Source of the DNA: Streptococcus gallolyticus | GTDB lineage: Bacteria; Bacillota; Bacilli; Lactobacillales; Streptococcaceae | DNA: 58,393 nt | Direction of reading: 5' to 3' | NCBI RefSeq assembly: GCF_003337175.1 | Contig: NZ_NETH01000007.1 | Coordinates: forward strand, 1-58,393 | Position numbers and translations under genes: made by a program | Notes under the pieces: model-generated | What the model saw: the letters and a program-made list of their open reading frames with translations, nothing else | Told to the model about the DNA's origin: nothing | Database searches by the model: none | Part shown: one piece after another, positions 16,522-26,038 of the stretch | How positions within the stretch are numbered: the stretch's first letter is position 1 | Layout of the letters: every line of letters begins with the position of its first letter

Positions 16522-17022
16522 TTAGTATTTCCCTACTAAATCTAGTTTTTCTTTTGCTAACACATGTCCCTCCATAGCATGCAATAGCTCATTCATGTAG
16601 AAACCATTTACCAATGGTAACTCACAATCTAGGGCATAAACGGTAAGGGTATAGATATGGTCTTTATCAGGTGGATATGGTCCCATATACCCTTCGTCAA
16701 TGTCTGAGTAATCTTTCTTTAGTAATTTACTAACTAAACTATTCTTGCCATGTATATGCTTATTGTCTAGACGTGAAAAATCTTCTGAAATCACTGTTAC
16801 ATCAGCTGAAACATTGGCAACAACCCAATGAATATAAGCAAAACCGCAGACAGGAATGGAATCATAATCAACAAATGTCCATGCAAAACTTTTCGTCTTT
16901 TCAGGAACATCTTCAATCGTAAATGGAAAAGAAATCACTGCATTTCCCTTTACCTGTACCTCTGCTCTTTTAGCATAAATATCTGGCAAAATATTATCTT
17001 CAAATGTACAAGAAAGTTTCAT
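16522..17022 (-). CDS. YbhB/YbcL family (PEBP, Raf-kinase-inhibitor-like) protein
   Basis: A 166-aa cytoplasmic protein of the phosphatidylethanolamine-binding fold. Visible family features are [25 protein letters not shown] (ligand-pocket Asp and His), [22 protein letters not shown], and the C-terminal helix after [20 protein letters not shown]. The biochemical role of bacterial members is not settled. The frame is open 6 codons further upstream, but AAAGGAG, 8 bases before the ATG at 17022, fixes the start. Confidence 0.88.
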   Translation of the reverse strand: MKLSCTFEDNILPDIYAKRAEVQVKGNAVISFPFTIEDVPEKTKSFAWTFVDYDSIPVCGFAYIHWVVANVSADVTVISEDFSRLDNKHIHGKNSLVSKLLKKDYSDIDEGYMGPYPPDKDHIYTLTVYALDCELPLVNGFYMNELLHAMEGHVLAKEKLDLVGKY

Positions 17023-17056
17023 CTTTTTTACTCCTTTCATCCTTTAAACCAAGAAA

Positions 17057-17084
17057 GCCACTAAAGCAATTTTACTTTAGTAGC
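17057..17084 (-). terminator. Possible terminator after pyrE
   Basis: GCTACTAAAG pairs with CTTTAGTGGC (one wobble) around an 8-base loop, followed by TTTCTT on the minus strand. It is weak and may only attenuate. Confidence 0.5.
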
Positions 17085-17100
17085 ACAATACTAAACTTGA

Positions 17101-17730
17101 TTAATCACGCCAAACTTCTTGATTTTCTTTAAATTTATGTAGTAATTGAAGGTCGTCAGCTGTGATATAACCTTGCACTTTAGCAACTTTGATTAATTCC
17201 GTATAGTTAGAAAGTGTCACCAATTTAACACCTGCTTTTTCAAAGTTTTCAGTTGCTTTAGGCAATTCATAAGTAAAGATAGCCACAACTCCGATGACAT
17301 CAGCACCTTCACGTTCTGCTGCTGCAACAGCTTCTAGTACCGAGCCACCAGTTGAAATAAGGTCTTCAACGACGACCATTTTTTGACCTTTTGTCACACG
17401 ACCTTCGATTTGGTTACCAGCTCCGTGATCTTTTGGTTTGCTACGAATGTAAGCAAATGGAAGGTTCATCTTGTCAGCAATAATCGCACCGTGAGGGATT
17501 CCTGCTGTTGCTGTCCCTGCAATCACTTCTACTTCGGGAAATTCTTCTTTGATTTTTTCAACAAAACCATTTTCAATCAATGTACGCGTTTCAGGATATG
17601 AAAGCGTCACACGATTATCTGTGTAAATGGGTGATTTAATGCCAGATGCCCAAGTAAATGGATCGTTTGGTTTCAAGTAAACAGATCGAATATCAAGTAA
17701 ATCTGATGCAATTTGTGATGCTAAAGTCAT
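17101..17730 (-). CDS. pyrE: Orotate phosphoribosyltransferase
   Basis: Converts orotate and PRPP to OMP. The 209-aa product shows PLP-independent type I PRTase features: [51 protein letters not shown] (catalytic loop) and the PRPP motif [13 protein letters not shown]. It lies downstream of pyrF and the broken pyrophosphatase-like gene, within the unit governed by the pyrF PyrR leader. Confidence 0.97.
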   Translation of the reverse strand: MTLASQIASDLLDIRSVYLKPNDPFTWASGIKSPIYTDNRVTLSYPETRTLIENGFVEKIKEEFPEVEVIAGTATAGIPHGAIIADKMNLPFAYIRSKPKDHGAGNQIEGRVTKGQKMVVVEDLISTGGSVLEAVAAAEREGADVIGVVAIFTYELPKATENFEKAGVKLVTLSNYTELIKVAKVQGYITADDLQLLHKFKENQEVWRD

Positions 17731-17779
17731 AATATGCCTCTTTTCTATAATAACTCAATGGTTGATATAAAATATTGTT

Positions 17780-18030
17780 CTAAAAAATGGGTTGCTTGTT
17801 TTTTTGGTCATAAGTAACTATTTCACCAGCGGTTGTTAAAATCCATTTAGTCTCCACATCATCAGCATGATGGCTAATGGCTACTAATTCTCCTTTGATA
17901 CTTCTAGGTGTGCTGAAACATTCTCTGAAATAATATAGACATCTTGCCACTCACCGTCACCTCCAATCAGATTTGGAATGTAACCATAATTGATTGGTCT
18001 ATCAATAACCGCTGTATAAAATTGCCTCAT
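17780..18030 (-). pseudogene. Small inorganic-pyrophosphatase-like gene with one frameshift
   Basis: An ATG at 18030, preceded by GGAG at good spacing, starts MRQFYTAVIDRPINYGYIP and continues NLIGGDGEWQDVYIISENVSAHLE. These resemble the soluble (family I) pyrophosphatase core around its NYG and DGD/E regions. The frame then shifts near 17898-17906. The continuation IKGELVAISHHADDVETKW is in the next frame and stops at 17780. Adding one base gives exactly 84 codons (83 aa), much shorter than true pyrophosphatases. It lies between pyrF and pyrE, both of whose neighbouring reactions release or use PPi. Confidence 0.75.
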
Positions 18031-18074
18031 TGTTAACTCCACACCAACCCTAAAATGATTTTAGTATTCCAATA

Positions 18075-18767
18075 CTAAGCATTCCACTCATCGTAAATGG
18101 CTTTGTAAGCCGCAACAGGATCATCCGCTTTTGTAATTGGGCGTCCAACAACAATATAGCTTGAGCCAATGGCACTAGCTTGACTTGGGGTCATTACACG
18201 TTTTTGATCGCCGACAGCAGCTCCCTCAGGACGAATACCTGGTGTCAAGCAAACGAAATCTTCAGAAGTTGCGTCTTTAATAACTGCAACCTCACGTGCT
18301 GAACAAACCACACCGTCGAGACCAGCTTCGTTTGCTTTCTTAGCATAATGCAAAACGGATTCCACTAAGCTTATTTGGATATTTTGATCAGCTTTCATCT
18401 GTTCGTCTGACGTTGACGTTAACTGTGTTACCGCGATTAGTTTCGGACCTTGTCCAAGACCTTCACGCGCTGCTTTCATCATTTCAACGCCACCAGCAGC
18501 ATGAACATTAGTCATATCGACACCAAGATTTGATAAGACACGCATAGCAGATTTGACGGTATTTGGAATGTCATGTAATTTTAAATCTAAAAAAACAGAA
18601 TGTCCAAGCGATTTAGCATAACGGACAATTTCTGGTCCTGCTGCGTAGTATAGCTCCATACCAATCTTAACATAAAGTTTTTCATCAGTAGGGAATAAAA
18701 CAAGAAATGACTTCACATCATCAAATGACGGAAAATCAAGAGCAATAATCGGACGACTTTCGTGCAT
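18075..18767 (-). CDS. pyrF: Orotidine-5'-phosphate decarboxylase
   Basis: Last step of UMP synthesis. The 230-aa TIM barrel has [11 protein letters not shown], the catalytic tetrad region [13 protein letters not shown] (Lys-Asp pattern), [19 protein letters not shown] and the phosphate loop [13 protein letters not shown]. The frame is open 25 codons upstream into the attenuator; GAAGGAG before the ATG at 18767 gives the real start. It is the first gene of its own PyrR-regulated transcript, which continues to pyrE. Confidence 0.97.
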   Translation of the reverse strand: MHESRPIIALDFPSFDDVKSFLVLFPTDEKLYVKIGMELYYAAGPEIVRYAKSLGHSVFLDLKLHDIPNTVKSAMRVLSNLGVDMTNVHAAGGVEMMKAAREGLGQGPKLIAVTQLTSTSDEQMKADQNIQISLVESVLHYAKKANEAGLDGVVCSAREVAVIKDATSEDFVCLTPGIRPEGAAVGDQKRVMTPSQASAIGSSYIVVGRPITKADDPVAAYKAIYDEWNA

Positions 18768-18785
18768 TTTTTCTCCTTCTTCTAT

Positions 18786-18914
18786 AAAGAAAACCTCGCC
18801 AAAGGGCGAGGTTACACGAAAAGCAGGGTAGCAAACACCCATTATTCAAAGACTTTTTATCTTCTTTTTCACGAACCTTTCTCGCCTCTCTGGACTCAAT
18901 TAAAGGTTATTCAG
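18786..18914 (-). promoter_or_regulatory. PyrR attenuator in the pyrF leader
   Basis: The transcript begins near 18916 and contains AGTCCAGAGAGGC (18896-18884), the conserved PyrR binding loop. A terminator hairpin, AACCTCGCC/GGGCGAGGTT (18792-18811), with a T-rich run follows just before pyrF. The AACCTTTAATT segment upstream and the TAACCTCG arm downstream are the expected competing strands. By the Bacillus/Lactococcus model, PyrR with UMP favours termination. Confidence 0.9.
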
Positions 18915-18922
18915 TTGTTAAT

Positions 18923-18951
18923 ATTATATCTTTTTTTACTGGCAAAGTCAA
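18923..18951 (-). promoter_or_regulatory. Promoter of pyrF
   Basis: TTGACT (18951-18946), 17 bases, perfect TATAAT (18928-18923) on the minus strand. Confidence 0.88.
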
Positions 18952-18986
18952 AAACTTACCTTGACTTTTTGGAAAAATAGCAGAGC

Positions 18987-19940
<954 letters not shown>

Positions 19941-20747
19941 TTATAAGATGATTTTACCAGTTTCAAAAACCGGTCCGTCTTCGCACACACGTTTATTAGC
20001 CGCTTCTTGTGCATTTTTTAAATGAACAACACAGGCATAGCAAGCTCCCATACCACACGCCATACGCGATTCCATTGACAGGTAGGCATGCGGATGATTT
20101 TCAAACTTTTGGTCAACGTATTTTAACATACCTGGCGCACCACATGAATAAATCGCATCATACGTTTCGTTTTGCACCAAGTCATCAACGACTGTTGAGA
20201 CATAGCCTTTGATACCATAAGAGCCGTCATCTGTTGTGACATAAACGTTGCCATATGCTGATAATTCTTCTTCCAGAATCACAGCCTCTTTATTAGTAAA
20301 ACCAAGAACAGAAGTGACGTCAACACCCTTAGCAGCGAGTTGTTTAGCTGTCTCAACCAAAGGAGGTACACCAATTCCACCACCAATTAACAAGGCTCTT
20401 TGACCTGATGTCACCACCGACAAATCGAATCCATTCCCTTGAGGCCCCATTGTGTCAACACGTTCACCAGCCTTCATTTGCGATAAAATCGCTGTTCCTG
20501 AACGCTCCACACGATACACAATCGTTGCCACTTTATTAACCTTATCAATCTGACAAATCGAAATTGGACGACGTAACAATTTACTTGGGTCAGGCACACG
20601 CAGATGTAAGAATTGACCAGGAGCCATATCCAGTACCATTTCTCCTGATAATGTTATCTCAAAAATACGTGGAGCAATCTCTCTTTGACTAACAATCAGT
20701 AAATCTTCTTTCAACACCAAAGGTTTGTTTTTACAACTTGGATTCAT
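19941..20747 (-). CDS. pyrK: Dihydroorotate dehydrogenase B, electron-transfer subunit
   Basis: A 268-aa FAD and [2Fe-2S] subunit that passes electrons from PyrD to NAD. The FAD-binding LLRRPISICQ and IVYRVERSGTAILSQ segments, the NAD-binding LIGGGIGVPPLVETA, and a C-terminal cluster motif ACGMGACYACVV with a fourth Cys in NKRVCEDGPVF are all present. The frame is open 25 codons upstream through the attenuator, but AAAGGA five bases before the ATG at 20747 fixes the start. Confidence 0.94.
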   Translation of the reverse strand: MNPSCKNKPLVLKEDLLIVSQREIAPRIFEITLSGEMVLDMAPGQFLHLRVPDPSKLLRRPISICQIDKVNKVATIVYRVERSGTAILSQMKAGERVDTMGPQGNGFDLSVVTSGQRALLIGGGIGVPPLVETAKQLAAKGVDVTSVLGFTNKEAVILEEELSAYGNVYVTTDDGSYGIKGYVSTVVDDLVQNETYDAIYSCGAPGMLKYVDQKFENHPHAYLSMESRMACGMGACYACVVHLKNAQEAANKRVCEDGPVFETGKIIL

Positions 20748-20763
20748 AACATTCCTTTCACAC

Positions 20764-20900
20764 AAAAAACCTCGCCAGAAGGCAAGGTTACAGCAAAATA
20801 AGCAGAGTACACCAAAGCACACTCATACCTTTTATTAGAGTTAGAACTCTTTTTACAGTAACCTTGAAAGTCTCTCTGGACTTAATTAAAGGTTTTCAAA
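20764..20900 (-). promoter_or_regulatory. PyrR attenuator in the pyrK leader
   Basis: AGTCCAGAGAGAC (20882-20870) is a second PyrR binding loop. The terminator CCTTGCC-TTCT-GGCGAGG (20770-20787) with TTTTTT follows just before pyrK. The layout matches the pyrF leader, including the CCTTTAATT antiterminator strand, so pyrKD and pyrF-pyrE respond in parallel. Confidence 0.9.
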
Positions 20901-20908
20901 TTTTTATT

Positions 20909-20937
20909 ATTATAACGCGTTTTAAGATGATTGTCAA
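20909..20937 (-). promoter_or_regulatory. Promoter of pyrKD
   Basis: A consensus promoter on the minus strand: TTGACA (20937-20932), 17 bases, TATAAT (20914-20909). Confidence 0.92.
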
Positions 20938-20949
20938 TTAGTTTTGTAA

Positions 20950-20976
20950 GAATGATTGTTATCGTTAACATCATTC
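20950..20976. repeat. Imperfect palindrome between pyrK and the IS30-like remnant
   Basis: GAATGAT and ATCATTC enclose a second inverted pair, GTTA and TAAC, with one bulged base. It resembles an operator for a dimeric regulator but overlaps no promoter I can define other than lying just upstream of the pyrK -35. Confidence 0.4.
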
Positions 20977-21084
20977 AAAGTTTGGAAGTTCTAAAATAAA
21001 ATTAGTCAATCGAGCATATAAAAAAACATCTCAGAAAGATATAATTGTAATCGCTACAATAACAATTAGAAGGACTCTAAGATA

Positions 21085-21242
21085 CAAGACGAAAGGCAAA
21101 CATTTATCACTAACATACCGTAGAAATGTTGAGCGTCAGCTCCAAGAAGGACACCTCGTTGCAAAAACGCCATCAGTTTTAAAATTTAACACCATCCAAA
21201 ATTATCAAAACTCTCACTTATTTCTAAATCATCACTTCTAAG
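21085..21242 (+). pseudogene. Possible transposase N-terminal remnant (IS30-like)
   Basis: A plus-strand frame without a start codon reads KGKHLSLTYRRNVERQLQEG and continues HLVAKTPSVLKFNTIQNY before a stop at about 21240. The spacing of KHLxLxxRxxVE and EG resembles the HTH start of IS30-family transposases. Nothing of the catalytic region follows. The rest of the gap 20977-21374 shows no gene. Confidence 0.3.
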
Positions 21243-21374
21243 TTGCATAATAGCAATTTCAAAAAGTGCTTTCAAGCTTTTTCTCTCTTTTATAGGCACT
21301 TCTGCACCATCTCCTACTTATCGACACAATACCCCAAAAATAAAAAGAAGGCATCAAGTGACCCTCTTTTACTT

Positions 21375-22586
21375 TTATTCATAAGCCTTGTAGGCTGAAA
21401 TGTGTAAATCTGAACGATTTGAAAAGTGCTGAAGCTCTGATAAAAGACTTTCAAAGCGACTATCTTCCATTAATAGATTTTGCCCATAGATAAGTAGATA
21501 AATTGGTTCTGTTGGGTCACTCGTTAAGCTTCCTTCGTCATCAAATGTTTCTTCGTCACGTTCTTCCAAATCTTCTAAGATTTTTTCCATAAGAACTAGA
21601 ATATCTGATATTTCATCAAAAGCACCCTCAAAACGATCAAATGCATTGTAAAATTTGATTTCACATTTTAAATCATCTTGAGCATCTGCAACATAAATCA
21701 TCCCTTTATGGTCAAAAAGATAATGACGGAATTGCTTGATAGCAGCCTCGCGACTAATTTCTGTAAGCTCAAGCTCTGATTCTTCCTCATCAAGAAGCGT
21801 AGCAAGAGGAGCATCAGATACACTCTCTGCCTCTTTAAACTCTTCTTCGACCTCAGCTACCGATTCGGTAGCATCTTCAACTTCAGGCTGAACACTAGCA
21901 ACCTCTTCTTCAACATCATCAGACGGTTCTTCCTCGTCAATCTCTGGCTCAACTGATTGCGGTTCAGCTACAAACTCATCGTCTTTATTCTCAAGGATAG
22001 GAGCATCTTGGACATCTTTGTCTTTATCAACTTCAAGACTCTGTTCTAATTTTCTAGGGGTTAAGGCATCAATTTTAGCCAATAATTCGGCTTTTTTCGC
22101 TTCCCTTTTTTGATATTCTACCACTTGTAAAGGGGCAACTAAAATAGGGTAATCTGATTCTTCCTTGATTGATAAATTGGTAATTCGAATTGAAGTAAAA
22201 ACATCAATCAGCACGCCAAAAACACGCTGGCGCTTATCACCAAGAATCGCTTGAAAAACAGATTTTGACTCACAGATTTCTAAAACATTATCAACCCCAC
22301 GAATCCAATTACCGACAATATCCAAAGAATGATTCATCAATCTGAACGATGCTTCATCATACCAAAATGTTGATTTAATCAATTTTTCTTGCTTAGAAAG
22401 CGCGTCAACAGCCGCCAAAATTTCACCCAATTCTGATTGAACCACATACGGCGAAAAAGACGCCCCCAACAATGACGGAGTCTTTTCAACCAAAACAATC
22501 TCATCTCTGAAAAGTGTCAAGTAATGAATACTAACAAGTAACTTCTGAATCAACAATCGATGATTATTTGAATTGGTATTTTCCAT
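21375..22586 (-). CDS. Unrecognised 403-aa acidic protein with a predicted WalR/VicR promoter
   Basis: I do not recognise a family. The N-terminal 170 residues look helical and globular (for example LLIQKLLVSIHYLTLFRDEI). A very acidic low-complexity linker follows at about 195-275, rich in E, D, V and P. The C-terminal 120 residues form a second domain starting EISREAAIKQFRHYLFDHKG. No signal peptide or membrane helix is seen, so it is probably cytoplasmic. The frame is open to a GTG at 22598. ATG 22586 is preferred because a purine-rich site lies just upstream. It is monocistronic; its promoter contains a perfect WalR box. Confidence 0.75.
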   Translation of the reverse strand: MENTNSNNHRLLIQKLLVSIHYLTLFRDEIVLVEKTPSLLGASFSPYVVQSELGEILAAVDALSKQEKLIKSTFWYDEASFRLMNHSLDIVGNWIRGVDNVLEICESKSVFQAILGDKRQRVFGVLIDVFTSIRITNLSIKEESDYPILVAPLQVVEYQKREAKKAELLAKIDALTPRKLEQSLEVDKDKDVQDAPILENKDDEFVAEPQSVEPEIDEEEPSDDVEEEVASVQPEVEDATESVAEVEEEFKEAESVSDAPLATLLDEEESELELTEISREAAIKQFRHYLFDHKGMIYVADAQDDLKCEIKFYNAFDRFEGAFDEISDILVLMEKILEDLEERDEETFDDEGSLTSDPTEPIYLLIYGQNLLMEDSRFESLLSELQHFSNRSDLHISAYKAYE

Positions 22587-22606
22587 CACTTCCACCACTC
22601 ACCTTT

Positions 22607-22635
22607 TATCTATTAATATTACAGTTTCGTTACAA
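22607..22635 (-). promoter_or_regulatory. Promoter of the 403-aa gene with WalR/VicR box over the -35
   Basis: TTGTAA (22635-22630), 17 bases, TAGATA (22612-22607) on the minus strand. TGTAAC-GAAAC-TGTAAT (22634-22618) fits the WalR/VicR consensus TGTWAH-N5-TGTWAH exactly and covers the -35. The segment is almost identical to the cpsA promoter. Confidence 0.65.
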
Positions 22636-22659
22636 TCCGTTACTATTAATATAACATAT

Positions 22660-23086
22660 GCTAGGCAAAAGAGCAACGAAAAAGAGGAGAAAGTTAGCAA
22701 AGAAAGACAAAAAACGAACGATAGTAATCAGAGAGAAAATTCTATTGATTAAAATCACAAGAAAAGTAATTCCTGTATAAATATATACATACACTTAGAA
22801 AAGAGCTTAGCAGAGCTCTTCCAAAAAATTATGTCTTCTTAAACCTAAAAAATATTATAACTTGTATCAATTCTTATTCTTTAATTTGATGAGTTTTAAA
22901 AACATATTTACCTCGCTTTGAACATCAATCAAAACCACCCGTGAGAACGGATGGTTCAGACTGAAGACAAAAATTTGTTCTCGCTAGAGCTTAACTTTGC
23001 CATCCACTACAAAGCCTTTATTCTCCAATAAAATCTATATGGCAAAAAAGACTTTTAAGTATATGGAAAACAAAGAAGACTAAAAT
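22660..23086. other. Gene-poor stretch downstream of the capsule operon
   Basis: About 430 AT-rich bases. They hold a 7-bp stem AAGAGCT/AGCTCTT (22801-22820) and a stronger hairpin (22933-22956), either of which could end the capsule transcript. A 40-codon highly basic plus-strand frame (22658-22780) has no ribosome site and is not annotated. Confidence 0.5.
22933..22956. terminator. Hairpin after tarJ: capsule-operon terminator or IS200/IS605-type end
   Basis: On the minus strand AACCATCCGT pairs with ACGGGTGGTT (one G-U) around TCTC and is followed by TTTTG, which could terminate the tarJ transcript 130 bases downstream. The same hairpin, followed on the plus strand by a GACTGAAGAC stretch and an ATGGCAAAAAAG start-like sequence at about 23040, also resembles the subterminal hairpin and leader of IS200/IS605 elements. 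Confidence 0.45.
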
Positions 23087-24109
23087 TTATATGTCCCATT
23101 TAAATACTGTCTTAAACGATGTTGTCAAATCAGTAGCAAACACACGATGGATATCGTCAACTGATTGGACAGGTTCTTCGGAATAAATAATATTCTTTAG
23201 ACGACTTTGAATTCGCTTGTTTGAAAGCATTTCAACAGCTCTTTCAAAATCAACCCTTCCAGATCTTGATGAACCGACTACGATTAAGCCTTTTTCCAAA
23301 ATATCACGTGTATTAACAGCAACCTTATTTTCACTAACTCCCATCAGCATCACTGTTCCTTGAGGTTTGATATAATCTATAATGTCATTGATAGCTGGCT
23401 CACTACCTTGGCCTCCTGCGCATTCAAAAGCATGGTCAAATGTTAAACCATCTGGAACTTCATTAGTTAGGTAAGTTGAAGCAATGAAATTAAACATTCT
23501 TAACTTCTCTGGATTACGTCCTACTACTGTAATTTTTGTATTAGGAAACTTATAATGTAAAGATGTTGCTACGACATATGCTAAACTACCATCACCGATA
23601 ATGACAATCCTTTCACGAATCGGATGGGCAATCTTATCAAAACGATTAATAGCATGCATACTAACACTCGTAAACTCTGAAAGTGCAGCTACTTCATCAT
23701 CAATATTCTCATAAGCAACGACACGATCTACTGGCAGAGAAATAACTTCTTGCATAAAGCCATCAAAACCGCTTGATAAAAAGCGAACTCCTGGAAGATA
23801 GTTTTCATAAAAAAGATCATTGCTAGCGTGTGGGGGTTGATTAGGAATCATTACCACTTTTTGCCCAATCTGATAGGTTCCAGTCGGATCGGCTACCACA
23901 ACACCTGAAGCCTCATGTATCGGAGCCATTGGTAACTTTTTAGCCAAAACCTTAGGATCTCGTTTTCCTTGATAATATCTCTGATCAGCATGGCAAATGG
24001 CCATATAATTTGGTTTTACCAAAAGCTTATCAGAGGAGCTGATACTCACTTCTTCGTATTTAATTGAAATATTCTTAGGCCTAATCAATTGATAAACTTT
24101 ATTTAACAT
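23087..24109 (-). CDS. tarJ: Ribitol-5-phosphate dehydrogenase (TarJ-like)
   Basis: Reduces ribulose-5-phosphate to ribitol-5-phosphate, the precursor of CDP-ribitol. The 340-aa product is a zinc-type medium-chain dehydrogenase: ICHADQRYYQG and the APIHEASGVV segment near the N-terminus, then a Rossmann fold starting RIVIIGDGSLAYVVAT and a conserved FECAGGQGSEPAI. The ATG at 24109 sits 8 bases after GAGGAA, one base from the tarI stop. It is the last gene of the capsule operon and is paired with tarI exactly as in CDP-ribitol pathways. Confidence 0.9.
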   Translation of the reverse strand: MLNKVYQLIRPKNISIKYEEVSISSSDKLLVKPNYMAICHADQRYYQGKRDPKVLAKKLPMAPIHEASGVVVADPTGTYQIGQKVVMIPNQPPHASNDLFYENYLPGVRFLSSGFDGFMQEVISLPVDRVVAYENIDDEVAALSEFTSVSMHAINRFDKIAHPIRERIVIIGDGSLAYVVATSLHYKFPNTKITVVGRNPEKLRMFNFIASTYLTNEVPDGLTFDHAFECAGGQGSEPAINDIIDYIKPQGTVMLMGVSENKVAVNTRDILEKGLIVVGSSRSGRVDFERAVEMLSNKRIQSRLKNIIYSEEPVQSVDDIHRVFATDLTTSFKTVFKWDI

Positions 24110-24110
24110 A

Positions 24111-24821
24111 TCATTTTTCCTCAATCATACTATGAGCAATTTTCAAATCTGTAACTGTCGTAATTTTAATATTTGAATAGTCCCCTGAGGCAAGAGCGAC
24201 CTTCTTACCATTAATAACAAAAATCTTACAAGCATCTGTTAACATTTCTTTTTGCTGTTCGGATAAGGCATCGTACAGATTTAAAAAATCTGTCATTCTA
24301 AAGGTTTGGGGAGTTTGACCTTGATATAAATATTGACGTTCTGGAATATCAGTGATCGTAGCATTATTTAAACTTTGTACAATAGTATCCGTAGCTTCTA
24401 CTACAGTATCCACAGCATCATTATCATAAGATAAGCGAATATTTTCTTCAATGGTTTTTAATGATACAAATGGACGTACCGAATCATGAGTTATGATCAT
24501 ATCATCAGCAGCAATTGGTGAAATACCATCAATGGCTTTAATAATATGCTCAATTGTTGTGTTGCGATCGCATCCACCCTCAGTAATTAAAATACGTTCC
24601 TTATATGGTCTTAAATACTTTTCAACTAAATCCTCTGTATAAGTTACCCAATCAGGATGAATCCCTAAAACAATCTTATCGATTTCAGGTACCAAAATAA
24701 ATTTTTCAATGGTATGAATGATAATAGGACGACCACCAAGCTCTAAAAATTGCTTCGGCATATCCTGAATTCCCATACGTGTTCCTTTTCCACCTGCTAA
24801 AATACCTGCATATACTTTCAT
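24111..24821 (-). CDS. tarI: Ribitol-5-phosphate cytidylyltransferase (TarI-like)
   Basis: Makes CDP-ribitol from CTP and ribitol-5-phosphate. The 236-aa product has the IspD/TarI nucleotidyltransferase signature GILAGGKGTRMG (residues 7-18), the PKQFLELGGRPIIIHTI segment, and the ITHDSVRPFVSL metal/substrate region. IspD (isoprenoid route) shares this fold; the adjacent tarJ makes the ribitol function far more likely. Both genes belong to the capsule transcript. Confidence 0.9.
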   Translation of the reverse strand: MKVYAGILAGGKGTRMGIQDMPKQFLELGGRPIIIHTIEKFILVPEIDKIVLGIHPDWVTYTEDLVEKYLRPYKERILITEGGCDRNTTIEHIIKAIDGISPIAADDMIITHDSVRPFVSLKTIEENIRLSYDNDAVDTVVEATDTIVQSLNNATITDIPERQYLYQGQTPQTFRMTDFLNLYDALSEQQKEMLTDACKIFVINGKKVALASGDYSNIKITTVTDLKIAHSMIEEK

Positions 24822-24836
24822 AATTGACCTCCAAAA

Positions 24837-26024
24837 TTAAATATTCAAATACTTAAATTCTATGTTATCTGGCTTTGATGAAATAATATAATTCTTATTA
24901 ATCAATAAAGCAAAAAGTAACCAAAAGCTGTTATAGTGTAAGTAGATAATCAAATCGTCAATGAGACCGTGAAAAGCTAAGCTAGACATCAGAATCATCA
25001 AAAAATATTCTTGTCGACGATATAGTTTATACAGCAATAATGTAGCTAATATCAAAAATACCAGAATGGTCAAAATACCATATCTTTGTAGCAAACTAAT
25101 GTACATACTATCTACATAAGTATAAGTTGCAGTATGGGAACGTATACCTGCTTCGCTCAACCCATTACCTATCCAGCTAATTTTTTGCCCAAACAAGGAG
25201 AAACCATATTGTTCTAAAGACTGGTGTGCTAAAGATAAGCGACTTCCTAAAAAATGATTTAGTTGACTTTGCCAGCCAATCCAACTATTATAGTGAGCAG
25301 ATAACCAATAGCTACTTAAAAACATCAAAATATAAGATGGAATTAATAGAATAGAAAGTCTTCTAAATTTGGCGATAAATTTAATATATTTCGAAATTAA
25401 TGCAATAACAATAACAAAACAAGCAGTATAAAAGGTTAGGCGTGAATCAGTTTGACGATAAAACCAAAAATTTATTAAAAATATCGTAATAACAGAAAAA
25501 ATATGTATTTTATCTTTTTTTAAATATATATATAGCATTGTAATGTTACACATAATTGTAGAAGGATACAAGGCATAACGAAAACCTAAAAAATGCCGTA
25601 AACGCCCAGAAGAAACCGTTAGATAATCTGTTATAATACCTATTTTACTTGATAAAACAACAAATAATAGTATAACAACACTTGTATAAAAACAAGTTTT
25701 GGCAACTTGTTCAAAACTTAAATAACGACAGGTATAAATAACTACCACTGATAAAGGGATTAGGTACTGAGTTCCTTGGCTAGCTTTGAAAAAGATAAAA
25801 AACAAAATAGTAATAACAATCCAGCCAACTAGGCTTCGTAAATCTTGTCTCTCCAGTATTTCTTTAACAATTAAAATAATAACTGGAATCAAAATCAAAT
25901 AATAAAAATAAGGTTTAAAGTATTGAAAATACAATGTTGTTGTCAACATAGATATCACTATAAATAACATTAGTGATAGCATACTAATGCCACCATATAC
26001 GTTGTTTCTTTTAGTCATACTCAT
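24837..26024 (-). CDS. wzy: Capsule repeat-unit polymerase (Wzy-type)
   Basis: A 395-aa protein with about ten to eleven membrane helices and a large loop containing a GFSLFGQKISWIGNGLSEAG stretch before the last helices, typical of O-antigen/capsule polymerases, which are conserved in topology rather than sequence. Wzy joins lipid-linked repeat units outside the membrane. The frame is open to a TTG at 26048, but AGGAGA 7 bases before the ATG at 26024 fixes the start. It overlaps no neighbour and is AT-rich. Confidence 0.8.
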   Translation of the reverse strand: MSMTKRNNVYGGISMLSLMLFIVISMLTTTLYFQYFKPYFYYLILIPVIILIVKEILERQDLRSLVGWIVITILFFIFFKASQGTQYLIPLSVVVIYTCRYLSFEQVAKTCFYTSVVILLFVVLSSKIGIITDYLTVSSGRLRHFLGFRYALYPSTIMCNITMLYIYLKKDKIHIFSVITIFLINFWFYRQTDSRLTFYTACFVIVIALISKYIKFIAKFRRLSILLIPSYILMFLSSYWLSAHYNSWIGWQSQLNHFLGSRLSLAHQSLEQYGFSLFGQKISWIGNGLSEAGIRSHTATYTYVDSMYISLLQRYGILTILVFLILATLLLYKLYRRQEYFLMILMSSLAFHGLIDDLIIYLHYNSFWLLFALLINKNYIISSKPDNIEFKYLNI

Positions 26025-26038
26025 CCGAAATTCTCCTA

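Noticed and set aside
22658..22780. A 40-codon plus-strand frame, very rich in Lys and Arg, divergent from the 403-aa gene
   Set aside because: No ribosome site, no promoter, and biased AAA/AGA content expected of AT-rich DNA; more likely chance.
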